64,000 bases of DNA from Pseudodesulfovibrio sp. JC047 (GTDB taxonomy: Bacteria > Desulfobacterota > Desulfovibrionia > Desulfovibrionales > Desulfovibrionaceae): positions 62,001 through 126,000 of the forward strand of contig NZ_WUEH01000010.1 in the NCBI RefSeq assembly GCF_010468615.1, in the 5' to 3' direction. The notes under the pieces are model-generated. The model did no database searches, was not told the origin of the DNA, and was given only the letters and a program-made list of their open reading frames with translations. The first letter of the stretch is position 1. Every line of letters starts with the position of its first letter. Made by a program: the position numbers and the translations under genes. Below, one piece after another: positions 44,839 through 52,974 of the stretch.

Positions 44839-45798
44839 CTAGGCGTAGACATCATCCATCAACGCACTGGTCTGCGGCATGGGGCTTTCCTTGGCAAAAG
44901 CCACTGCCTCATCAACATCCTTGGCAATGCGTTCCTTGATCGCGGCCACGTCCTTCTTGGACAGGGTCTTGCTTTCCAACAGCTTGGCTTCAAATCGAGG
45001 AATGGGGTCCTTGGCCATCCATTCTTCCAATTCCTCGGCGCACCGATACACACAGGCATCCCCTTCGAAATGCCCACGCCACCGATAGGTCTTGCATTCG
45101 ATCAACGAGGGGCCTTCCCCGTTTCTGGCGCGCTTGACGGCTTCGGAAACGGCTTCGTGCACGGCGAGGACATCATTGCCGTCCACCACGACACCAGGCA
45201 TGTCATAGGCAGCGGCACGATCCGCGATATCCACCACGGCCATGGACTTGCACTGCGGGCAGGAAATGCCATAGCCATTGTTCTCATTGACAAAAACAAG
45301 CGGGAGCTTCCAGGCGCTGGCCATATTCAAGGCTTCCTGCGTGGTTCCCTGATTGGACGCGCCATCACCAAAAAAGCACAGGGCGACCTGATCGCTCTTC
45401 TTGTACTTCGCGGCAAAGGCGGCTCCCACGGCCAAGGGACCACCGCCACCCACGATGCCATTGGCACCGAGAATGCCAAGATCAAGGTCAGCAATGTGCA
45501 TTGACCCGCCCTTTCCCTTGCAATAGCCGGTCTGGCGTCCGAAAATTTCAGCCATCATCAATTTCAGATCTCCGCCTTTGGCCAAAAGATGCCCGTGCCC
45601 ACGGTGGGTACTGGTCATCATGTCAGTCTCGGTCAGGGCTGAACAGGCACCCGTGGCCACTGCCTCTTCACCAAGATACAGATGGACAAAACCCGGAATC
45701 TCGCCTGCGGCGAAGAATTCCTGCAACTGCTGCTCGAACAGACGAATCCTGTTCATGGTTTCAAACATGTGAATCAATGTCTTCTTGCTGAGAGCCAT
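44839..45798 (-). CDS. acoA: Acetoin dehydrogenase E1 alpha subunit
   Basis: 319-aa TPP-binding alpha subunit: STHRGHGHLLAKGGDLK, CKGKGGSMHIADLDLGILG and the TPP motif GDGASNQGTTQEALNMASAW followed by NNGYGIS. The second subunit of E1 with AcoB. AGGAGA precedes the ATG. The short C-terminal insertion typical of pyruvate E1 phosphorylation loops is not obvious. Confidence 0.91.
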   Translation of the reverse strand: MALSKKTLIHMFETMNRIRLFEQQLQEFFAAGEIPGFVHLYLGEEAVATGACSALTETDMMTSTHRGHGHLLAKGGDLKLMMAEIFGRQTGYCKGKGGSMHIADLDLGILGANGIVGGGGPLAVGAAFAAKYKKSDQVALCFFGDGASNQGTTQEALNMASAWKLPLVFVNENNGYGISCPQCKSMAVVDIADRAAAYDMPGVVVDGNDVLAVHEAVSEAVKRARNGEGPSLIECKTYRWRGHFEGDACVYRCAEELEEWMAKDPIPRFEAKLLESKTLSKKDVAAIKERIAKDVDEAVAFAKESPMPQTSALMDDVYA

Positions 45799-45816
45799 TG
45801 TTTTCTCTCCTGTACG

Positions 45817-46245
45817 TTATATGGCCTTGGCGGCGCATCCGCAGGCCGATTTACTCGATCCATTCTCTTGTGCGTCCACCCCATCCGTTTCAATGGAAAC
45901 AGTCAGGGCGGCGCAGGCCACGACAATAGAGCGCACCCCGGGGGCGAAACAGGGCACTTCGATCCCCGGGACACGCAGGCCGCCGGAGGTCACTGTCAAA
46001 GTGGTTTCACCAATGGGAATACTGGCGAGGACCGCCTCGCGGTCCACACCTTCCGGGTCCGGGACCGCCACATCCGCATGGACATGCACTCCCTGAAAAC
46101 GGTCTCGACCACAGATTTCCACAATGCCGCACAAACAGACACGCGACACCGCATCACGCACCGCCCGCACTGCGGCCTTGGTCATGTCTTCGCCATGCAG
46201 ATCAGCCGCATAGCCAAGTTCGATAGCGAATCGTTCCATGGTCAT
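45817..46245 (-). CDS. Lin0512-family protein of the aco operon
   Basis: 142-aa protein resembling the Lin0512 family (RFAIELGYAADLHGEDMTKA, VHVHADVAVPDPEGVD). Homologues accompany acoin/AcoX operons; the function is unknown. The Cys-rich end (SACGCAAKAI) might bind metal. AGGAGG precedes the ATG, 10 nt after the acoC stop. Confidence 0.72.
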   Translation of the reverse strand: MTMERFAIELGYAADLHGEDMTKAAVRAVRDAVSRVCLCGIVEICGRDRFQGVHVHADVAVPDPEGVDREAVLASIPIGETTLTVTSGGLRVPGIEVPCFAPGVRSIVVACAALTVSIETDGVDAQENGSSKSACGCAAKAI

Positions 46246-46254
46246 GGGGTCCTC

Positions 46255-47592
46255 CTAGACGATCATCAGGCCGGGATGTTCCAGCATGTCTCCCAGCTCT
46301 CGCAGGAAGGTCATGGCCGGTGCCCCATCCGTCGCCATATGGTTGAAGGTCAACGACAGGGTCATCATCTGGCGAATGCATATTTCTCCGTCATGCACGG
46401 CCGGTTTTTCGACCACACGCCCCACACCCAAAATCCCGGTTTCCGGCGGATTGAGAATGGGAGTGAATCCGTCCATGCCGAGCATACTCACGTTGCTGAT
46501 GGTGAAAGTCCCGCCAGAGATTTCATCCATGTTCAATCCGCCGTCTCGCGCCCGGCCAGCCACATCACGGACCTCGGTCTTGAGGGCTTCCAGACCATAG
46601 GTGTCAGCCTGTTTGACATTGGGAACAATCAACCCGTTGGGAATGGAGACGGCAATGCCGAGATTGACATGCTCATGCAGATGGACGCCGTCTTCCTGAA
46701 GTGTGGAATTCATGACCGGATGCCGTTTGAGCGCACGGCATACCGCATAGGCAATGATGTCGTTGTACGACAGGCGATACTGTGCGTCGCGTTTATTCCG
46801 CTCCAATAAACGGGTACGCAACTGGACCATTTCCGTCACATCCAGCTCGACAAAGACAGTCAGTTGAGCGGCGTTCTGCAAACTCCCCTGCATATTTTCT
46901 GCAATAAGTTGGCGAACTCCTTCCATGGGAATCACGGTCTCCCCGGATGCCACCAGCGGCACGACAGCGGTTTGTTCCGCCACCGGGTTCATGGCCCGCA
47001 GGATATCCGCCTTGGTAATCCGTCCGCCTTCGCCCGTTCCCGAAACCAGCGTGAGATCGACTCCCTGCTTTCGGGCGAATTCGATGGCCTTCGGACTGGC
47101 GTTCACCCCATCCGGAACGGCATCAGCAGCGGTCTGCACATCTTTCATGGTAATACGCCCACCAGAGCCGGTGGCGGTGACCATGGACAAATCAACGTGC
47201 AGCTCCCGAGCCAGTCTGCGAGCGGCGGGCATGGCTCTGACAAAAGATTTTTCTGTCTTCGAATCCACACGATCTTCAGTCGCCGCAGCCGGTGCCGCTG
47301 CGTCATCAACGGCGTCGGCTGTCGATTCGGACGCACCCGCTTCAACGTTTTCGCCCGGAGCGGCGATCACGGCCACAACAGACTGCACAACAGCGACATC
47401 CCCTTCCGGGACAATGATTTTCGCCAAGACACCGCTGGCAGGGGCCTCAACCGAGTTGGTAATCTTGTCGGTCTCCACTTCAAACAAAGGCTCCCCGGCT
47501 TCTACCGTCTCACCTTCGCCCTTGAGCCAACGAACGACCTTTCCTTCCTTCATGGTCAGGCCCCATTTGGGCATAATCACATCTTGAGCCAT
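46255..47592 (-). CDS. acoC: Dihydrolipoamide acyltransferase E2 of the acetoin dehydrogenase
   Basis: 445-aa E2 protein. Residues 1-80 are a lipoyl domain with Lys43 in ETDKITNSV. Two peripheral-subunit-binding domains follow at about 119-152 and 165-198 (AMPAARRLARELHVDL; ASPKAIEFARKQGVDL), and the catalytic CoA-acyltransferase core ends with NHMATDGAPAM (HxxxDG). Two binding domains in one E2 is unusual. The start at 47592 has AGGAGG upstream. First gene of the operon; no E3 dihydrolipoamide dehydrogenase is in the window. Confidence 0.92.
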   Translation of the reverse strand: MAQDVIMPKWGLTMKEGKVVRWLKGEGETVEAGEPLFEVETDKITNSVEAPASGVLAKIIVPEGDVAVVQSVVAVIAAPGENVEAGASESTADAVDDAAAPAAATEDRVDSKTEKSFVRAMPAARRLARELHVDLSMVTATGSGGRITMKDVQTAADAVPDGVNASPKAIEFARKQGVDLTLVSGTGEGGRITKADILRAMNPVAEQTAVVPLVASGETVIPMEGVRQLIAENMQGSLQNAAQLTVFVELDVTEMVQLRTRLLERNKRDAQYRLSYNDIIAYAVCRALKRHPVMNSTLQEDGVHLHEHVNLGIAVSIPNGLIVPNVKQADTYGLEALKTEVRDVAGRARDGGLNMDEISGGTFTISNVSMLGMDGFTPILNPPETGILGVGRVVEKPAVHDGEICIRQMMTLSLTFNHMATDGAPAMTFLRELGDMLEHPGLMIV

Positions 47593-47635
47593 AACCAAGT
47601 CCTCCTGGTTTGTTTGCATATGTTGCACAGGGAAT

Positions 47636-47652
47636 TGCAACGGGGGTGCCAA
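47636..47652 (-). promoter_or_regulatory. Sigma-54 promoter of the aco operon
   Basis: Minus-strand TTGGCAC-CCCCG-TTGCAA, an excellent -24/-12 element (TGGCAC-N5-TTGCA), about 45 nt upstream of the acoC ATG. It fits the divergent sigma-54 activator AcoR. Confidence 0.85.
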
Positions 47653-47716
47653 GAGTCTTTTTCAATCAATATCAAGATGTTCAATAAAATCGGATCAAAA
47701 CGAGAGTCTATAAAGT

Positions 47717-47731
47717 GTTCAGCCTCCGAAC
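47717..47731. promoter_or_regulatory. Upstream activator site 1 (candidate AcoR site)
   Basis: GTTC-N7-GAAC inverted repeat, about 70 nt upstream of the -24 element. The same pattern occurs again 104 nt away. Confidence 0.55.
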
Positions 47732-47820
47732 AGCAGCAAACAGCGGACAGGCAGACAGGAAAAAAGCAATCCATCACACCGGGATATCTGACACAATCAT
47801 AAAGGCGATCATCTATTTGC

Positions 47821-47835
47821 GTTCGAATATTGAAC
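47821..47835. promoter_or_regulatory. Upstream activator site 2 (candidate AcoR site)
   Basis: GTTCGAATATTGAAC, the second GTTC-N7-GAAC repeat. It lies about 170 nt upstream of the -24 element and immediately before a TTGACA that may be the -35 of acoR, so AcoR could also control its own gene. Confidence 0.55.
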
Positions 47836-47914
47836 ACTTGACAGAATGAAGTGCTTGCAGGAGAGAATATGAGCGATCCCCATGATTTCACCTGTGTCAG
47901 TCTGGAGGTTACAC

Positions 47915-49987
47915 ATGCACTTGCTCCTCAGAGATGGAAACGGTTTCGAAATACATCGCGACCCGAATACCCCTGAACATCCCGTGCCATTGGTCCTGTC
48001 CCGGTCCAGTCGGCAACGCGCGGCCCAGGTGGATGCCTCCAACTGGAAACGCTTTGTGAATGGCAAGTCCATGACCTCCCCGGATGTGGACCCGATTCTG
48101 CTTGATTCATGGCAACGGTGTATGGACATGGCGGTTGACCCTGCCCCCCGCAGTTGTTGGGATTTTCTGCCCATGGAACAGATGAAACCATTCACCACCA
48201 CATTGGAACGGATTTGTGATGGCATCGAATCAACGGTCTATGAAGGGATCAAGGGGAAAAACCTGCTGATGACCATCACCAACGCCGAAGGACGGGTGGC
48301 CCGAACGTCCGGTGATCTGGACGTGCTTCGCCAGGCAGACACACTCAACTTCGGCCCGGGGGCCAACTGGGCGGAATCCAGTGTCGGGACCAATGCCATC
48401 GGCACAGCCTTGGCCACTGGCCGCCCCATGCAGGTCTTTGCCTCGGAACATTTCTGCCAGAGTCACCACAGTTGGAATTGCTCGGCGGCCCCGATCCTTG
48501 ACCCTCGCGGCAACATCTGGGGCTGTTTCGATATTTCCGGCCCCAAGGATTCCGACCACACCAACGCACTGGAACTGGTCCAGAATGCCGCACGCGCTCT
48601 GGAACACCAATTGAGCCGTCTCTACTGTTCCGAGCTTGAGAACCAGATGACCTCACTTTTTTCATCCATGTTCAACTCGGTCATGACCGGCGTGCTGTTT
48701 CTCAACAAGACAGGACGCATCACCAGCGCCAACACCATCGCGGAGCTGTTGCTCAGTCCCGAAGGCATTCCTCTGCGAGGGCACAATGCCGAAGAATTCT
48801 TTGACCTGGCCCCCTATCTCGCCCAGCAGAAAAACGCCTCTCTGTGCGACCCGGTCACCATTCACGCCCTAAAAAGACCTTCCCTGTTCATCAGGGCCAT
48901 GCCTACCTTCAGCGCCAGTGGCACCTGGCTCGACACCATTGTCACTGTCAGCGAAACGCAACGGTCTCACCCGATGGCGGTCGGACAGGATATTCAAAAA
49001 ACATCCACTGCCTCGAAAAAAAAACCGATCAAGGGATTTGAGCATGTCCTGTATGGCAGCACGGCCATGCACCGAACTATTGAAAAAGCGGCCAGCGCAT
49101 CCAGGACACCGTCCACCATCCTGCTCACCGGCGAATCCGGCACGGGCAAGGAACTGTTCGCCAAGGGCATCCATCTGGCCGGACCTCGGTCAAAAAAACC
49201 ATTTGTAGCAGTAAACTGCGGCGCATTGTCCAAGGAACTGGTCCACAGCGAACTCTTCGGATATCGCGAAGGAGCCTTTACCGGGGCTGTCAAACAGGGG
49301 CGCATTGGCAAATTTCAGAAAGCGGACACCGGCGTACTCTTTCTGGATGAAATTTCGGAAATGCCCAAATCACAGCAGGTCAACCTGCTTCGCGCGCTGG
49401 AAGAACGGGCCATTGTGCCGGTCGGCGGGACCACCCCCATTCCCGTGGATGTCAAAATCATTGCCGCGACGAACAAGAATCTTTTGGAACGCGTCGAACA
49501 AGGCCGTTTCCGGGAAGATCTCTATTACCGATTGAATGTGGTTTCCATTCATATCCCGCCCCTTCGGGAACGGGGCAACGATGTCAACCTCTTGGCCGAC
49601 GTCCATTTGAAACGTCTCTGTTCCTCCTTTGATATTCCCTGTCCGGAAATTCCGTCGGATGTCCGAAAAATCTTCATGGCCCACGACTGGCCCGGCAATG
49701 TGCGGGAACTCATCAACTGTCTGGAATATGCTGCCAACACCCTGTCTGGTCCTGTGTTATTGCCTGAGCACCTGCCCCACGCCCTTTCAAAAAGAAGCAC
49801 GGATCAGGCTGAAGGAAGTGGACCGGCACCGCAAGGACGGGAGTTTCATCTGAAACAACGCGAGGCAGACGCCATCCGCGAAGCACTGGATTTTCACGAC
49901 GGCAACATCAGCAAGACAGCCAAGGCGCTCGGCATTGGTCGAAACACGTTATATGCCAAAATGGCCCGCTATCACATCGCACTCTGA
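47915..49987 (+). CDS. acoR: AcoR-like sigma-54-dependent activator
   Basis: 690-aa enhancer-binding protein. The N-terminal GAF-type sensor (NFGPGANWAESSVGTNAIGT) is typical of AcoR. A PAS-like region follows. The AAA+ domain has Walker A GESGTGKE, the sigma-54 contact GAFTGA (YREGAFTGAVKQG) and Walker B VLFLDEISEM. The C-terminal Fis-type helix-turn-helix is GNISKTAKALGIGRNTLYAK. I start at 47915, where GGAGG precedes the ATG. Divergent from acoC, it probably activates the aco promoter in response to acetoin. Confidence 0.93.
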   Translation: MHLLLRDGNGFEIHRDPNTPEHPVPLVLSRSSRQRAAQVDASNWKRFVNGKSMTSPDVDPILLDSWQRCMDMAVDPAPRSCWDFLPMEQMKPFTTTLERICDGIESTVYEGIKGKNLLMTITNAEGRVARTSGDLDVLRQADTLNFGPGANWAESSVGTNAIGTALATGRPMQVFASEHFCQSHHSWNCSAAPILDPRGNIWGCFDISGPKDSDHTNALELVQNAARALEHQLSRLYCSELENQMTSLFSSMFNSVMTGVLFLNKTGRITSANTIAELLLSPEGIPLRGHNAEEFFDLAPYLAQQKNASLCDPVTIHALKRPSLFIRAMPTFSASGTWLDTIVTVSETQRSHPMAVGQDIQKTSTASKKKPIKGFEHVLYGSTAMHRTIEKAASASRTPSTILLTGESGTGKELFAKGIHLAGPRSKKPFVAVNCGALSKELVHSELFGYREGAFTGAVKQGRIGKFQKADTGVLFLDEISEMPKSQQVNLLRALEERAIVPVGGTTPIPVDVKIIAATNKNLLERVEQGRFREDLYYRLNVVSIHIPPLRERGNDVNLLADVHLKRLCSSFDIPCPEIPSDVRKIFMAHDWPGNVRELINCLEYAANTLSGPVLLPEHLPHALSKRSTDQAEGSGPAPQGREFHLKQREADAIREALDFHDGNISKTAKALGIGRNTLYAKMARYHIAL

Positions 49988-50055
49988 GGACAGCCGAGAA
50001 CCTCGGTTCATGTCACCACAAAGACACACTGATATGACACTCCATTAAAAAGACA

Positions 50056-50087
50056 AGGCCGAGGCGAACACACTGTCGCCTCGGCCT
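50056..50087. terminator. Bidirectional terminator between acoR and apbE
   Basis: Stem AGGCCGAGGCGA/TCGCCTCGGCCT. On the minus strand it is followed by TTGTCTTTTT. Confidence 0.7.
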
Positions 50088-50121
50088 GATCGTTGTCGTG
50101 CAGCTATGTCAAGGTTGCCCT

Positions 50122-50159
50122 GAAAACCAGAGGCCCGTCAAAACGAAACGGACCTCTGG
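50122..50159 (-). terminator. Rho-independent terminator of the rdh operon
   Basis: Minus-strand stem CCAGAGGTCCGT/ACGGGCCTCTGG with one mismatch, followed by TTTTC, 34 nt beyond the apbE stop. Confidence 0.75.
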
Positions 50160-50192
50160 GACTGCCGGTATTCTCTGCTTGTTCATTCGAAC

Positions 50193-51194
50193 TCAGGCAC
50201 GCCAGCCAGAAGAGGCGATCATGCCATTCGATGTTTGCCACAAACAGGCGTAGGCAGGATTTTCCTGGAGGAAATGCGTTCCACGACGGACACCCATGGC
50301 GAACAGTGCGGTGGCAAGCGAATCAGCCTCGGCACACGTCGGGGCCTGGACGGTCACGGCATGACATTCTGGACCCTGCGAGGGTGAACTGGCGACAAGG
50401 TGATCGTACCCCTTGGTCGCACGGCTCTCATAGTTGCCGGACGTGGCCATTGCCCCGGAGTGCAAGGAACAGGTCACGAGATTTTTTCCGGGACCGGAAG
50501 CATCCTCGATCCCCACACGCCAAGGCCGATCCTGACGCCGTGATGACCCCATGCGAATATCCCCGCCACCATTCACCAGATAATCAGCGACGCCATGACG
50601 CTCCAAAGTCAAAGCGACCTGATCCACGATATGCCCCTTGGCAACCCCGTCCAGCGTCACTCCCATGCCGGAATGACGGCAGCGGATGGAATCGTTCGTG
50701 ATGACAACGGCCTTCGGGTCGGTCAACACGGCCAGATCCCGTTGGACATGGGACGGCAATGCGGCCACGGTCGGGACCGCATGGGTGGCCAGGGCATCAA
50801 GGACCGGAGTTATGGTCGGATTGAATCCATTGTCTGTTTTTCGAGCGAGTTGGAAAGCGTCCTTGATAATGGCAACAAGCGATGCAGGTGCTCCGTGCAG
50901 CACGCCCTGCGCATTCAAAATTCCAAGCGGACTGTCCGATGTGTGACGGGTGAAAACCGATTCGGCATCGCGTGCGGTCTGAAATGCGGCATCCAACGCT
51001 TCATCGAGCACATCCTGATGAATATGACGGGCCTCGATGGACAAAAATGTTCCCATACGAAGTTGTGTTTCGGTCCGCCCTTCAAGACGGTCATCTGCGG
51101 ACGCGACGACTGGACGCGTCACGGTGCCAACGACACCCGCGACTCCGGCCATGCCGAAAGACCGCAGGAATTTTCGTCTGCTAACCATTGACAT
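50193..51194 (-). CDS. apbE: ApbE, FAD:protein FMN transferase
   Basis: 333-aa protein with a Tat signal (VSRRKFLRSFGMAGVAGVVG). ApbE attaches FMN to Thr/Ser of FMN-binding domains in the periplasm. Conserved parts are LDGVAKGHIVDQVAL, YLVNGGGDIRMG, ATSGNYESR and APTCAEADSLATALFAMG. The start at 51194 has GGAGG upstream. Located at the end of the rdh operon, it likely flavinylates the NosR/RdhC-like protein of that operon and perhaps RnfG. Confidence 0.92.
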   Translation of the reverse strand: MSMVSRRKFLRSFGMAGVAGVVGTVTRPVVASADDRLEGRTETQLRMGTFLSIEARHIHQDVLDEALDAAFQTARDAESVFTRHTSDSPLGILNAQGVLHGAPASLVAIIKDAFQLARKTDNGFNPTITPVLDALATHAVPTVAALPSHVQRDLAVLTDPKAVVITNDSIRCRHSGMGVTLDGVAKGHIVDQVALTLERHGVADYLVNGGGDIRMGSSRRQDRPWRVGIEDASGPGKNLVTCSLHSGAMATSGNYESRATKGYDHLVASSPSQGPECHAVTVQAPTCAEADSLATALFAMGVRRGTHFLQENPAYACLWQTSNGMIASSGWRA

Positions 51195-51393
51195 CGGTCA
51201 CCTCCAAAATCTCATTCAAATTAAACGAATCAGCCTTTTTCTCGACATTTTTCGGAGCGTCAAGCCCGTGCACATACCGAATGTTCTCGACATCGCGGGC
51301 CGCGCTGACCGTAAAGTGATCGAGTAATTCGAAACCACACAATCCGATAAAGGCAAGAAAAACCACGAGGGTGAACAGTTTTCTGAACGTCAT
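51181..51393 (-). CDS. Small single-helix membrane protein of the rdh operon
   Basis: 70-aa protein with one N-terminal hydrophobic segment (FTLVVFLAFIGLCGFELLDH) and a short polar tail. AAGGAGG precedes the ATG, and its end overlaps apbE by 14 nt. I do not recognise the family. Its position between the flavoprotein and apbE suggests a part in electron transfer or assembly of the dehalogenase system. Confidence 0.7.
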   Translation of the reverse strand: MTFRKLFTLVVFLAFIGLCGFELLDHFTVSAARDVENIRYVHGLDAPKNVEKKADSFNLNEILEVTDVNG

Positions 51394-51395
51394 GG

Positions 51396-52544
51396 CTAGG
51401 CCTCCTTTTTCGCGGTTTTTTTCTTTTTTGGCAGGCACCAGTTCCGCATGAATGACAGGAACTCAAAAACCGATGACACCGGGCACATCAACGTACACCA
51501 GGGCCGTCTGACCACGAGAGATGCCACGATCACCAACACCATCAGTGCGAAAATGGCGGTTGATCCGATAAAGGAAAAAGCCATGCCGAACGGCTCATAT
51601 TGGGCATCGGACGGGTTGCGGAAATACAGGGCACCGCTCATGGCGATCAATGCGACGGCCCTGGCGACCCACTTCATCCATTCAGCCCGTTTGGGGGGAG
51701 AATTTTTGGTAATGCGCCCCAATCCTTCCTGCACTCCGCCAAACGGACAAATCATGGCGCAATAGAGATTCTTCCGGGTCATGAAAAATACGACCACAGC
51801 CAGAATCAAACAAATCAAGGCCGTGTAGGACGCCATTCCCTGTGTCCAGAAACCAGCCAGAAACACGATCAGTGACGACAGTGAAAACTGTGCCCCGTAC
51901 ATGAACCCGAGCAACACGGTGGACACGGCCAGCAACCCAAGACGGGCGTACTTCTTGTTCCAACGAAACACCCGACTCGAAATGAAAAAGGCCATCACGA
52001 AAAGGGCGATGGTCACACCCGCCTTGATCGTTTCCGTGGACGACAAGGACAGCGACTCTTTTTTCACAGCCTCGCCACGGATATATGCCGTGGCCTTTGC
52101 GACCCCTTTCTTCATGGCATTGGATGTCAGTGATGCCCCGGAGACAGCATCGACCCGAGGGAGCTTTCCTTCATCCGCGCCAAGAAACGCGTCGAGAATT
52201 CCTTCATCCAATACCCGCTTGATGTAGGTACTGGTATCCGTGGATTCAACCAACGCGACCCGTTCGATCACCCCTGTGGAATTGACGACGACGGCCACTT
52301 TCAACGGACCGCCATAACTCGGATGATCAGCAATACCAATGTACAATTTTTCAGCGGGGTTGCCTGTTCGATGTCCCTCGAAGACAGACGGACGGACCTG
52401 CTGCACATCCTCGATTTCAGAGGAAATATTCTTGATGCGCTCAAGGATGGCTCCTTCACTCCGCACCCAGCCAGCGGCCCACGCCGCCACAAGGATACAG
52501 ACAGAAACAACCGCCGCAAGGCGTTCTAAAGTTTGTTTGGACAC
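51396..52544 (-). CDS. rdhC: NosR/RdhC-like membrane flavoprotein with polyferredoxin motifs
   Basis: 382-aa protein. It has an N-terminal membrane helix, a periplasmic FMN-binding domain with the flavin motif DAVSGASLTSNAM, then five or six further helices and two Cys motifs on the cytoplasmic side (CAMICPFGGVQEG and CTLMCPVSSVFEF). This is the RdhC/PceC-NosR architecture, which passes quinol electrons towards the dehalogenase. The nearby apbE can attach the flavin. Located after rdhB. Confidence 0.87.
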   Translation of the reverse strand: MSKQTLERLAAVVSVCILVAAWAAGWVRSEGAILERIKNISSEIEDVQQVRPSVFEGHRTGNPAEKLYIGIADHPSYGGPLKVAVVVNSTGVIERVALVESTDTSTYIKRVLDEGILDAFLGADEGKLPRVDAVSGASLTSNAMKKGVAKATAYIRGEAVKKESLSLSSTETIKAGVTIALFVMAFFISSRVFRWNKKYARLGLLAVSTVLLGFMYGAQFSLSSLIVFLAGFWTQGMASYTALICLILAVVVFFMTRKNLYCAMICPFGGVQEGLGRITKNSPPKRAEWMKWVARAVALIAMSGALYFRNPSDAQYEPFGMAFSFIGSTAIFALMVLVIVASLVVRRPWCTLMCPVSSVFEFLSFMRNWCLPKKKKTAKKEA

Positions 52545-52616
52545 ATTTTTCTCCGGGAAAGTCCGCTCACGGGCGGTCCGCTGTATGCGGACCGCCCCAA
52601 AGAGCGATTAAGACGT

Positions 52617-52928
52617 TTACGATTTTGTGGGTGCCTTTCGCATGACAAACAAACGGAAGGCGATAGCCAGACAGATCACCACAGGCAAACCGAGCACACC
52701 GATAAAGTACCATCCGGCGATTGATTCATATTCACCCATGAGTGTGGTGCCACCTGCGATAACCCCGCACAAAGAGGCAAAACCGAGATAGAACAGGCCA
52801 ACCTGCCACCAAATGACTTTTCGGCCATAGTGTTTCAGCCAGGCGACCAGTCCCATGACAACCAGGACCTGAAGTGCGCCCATGACCATCCAGAAGATGT
52901 AATCCAGCATTGTAGTTCCGGGAAACAT
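52617..52928 (-). CDS. rdhB: RdhB-like membrane anchor
   Basis: 103-aa protein with three hydrophobic helices (LDYIFWMVMGALQVLVVMG, LFYLGFASLCGVIAGG, GWYFIGVLGLPVVICLAIAF). The size, topology and location right after rdhA are those of the PceB-type anchor, which fixes the dehalogenase to the membrane. AAGGAG precedes the ATG. Confidence 0.8.
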   Translation of the reverse strand: MFPGTTMLDYIFWMVMGALQVLVVMGLVAWLKHYGRKVIWWQVGLFYLGFASLCGVIAGGTTLMGEYESIAGWYFIGVLGLPVVICLAIAFRLFVMRKAPTKS

Positions 52929-52974
52929 CGTATTTCTCCTTTTTATTCAGAATGTACCAATGGAAAAAAGCGGC

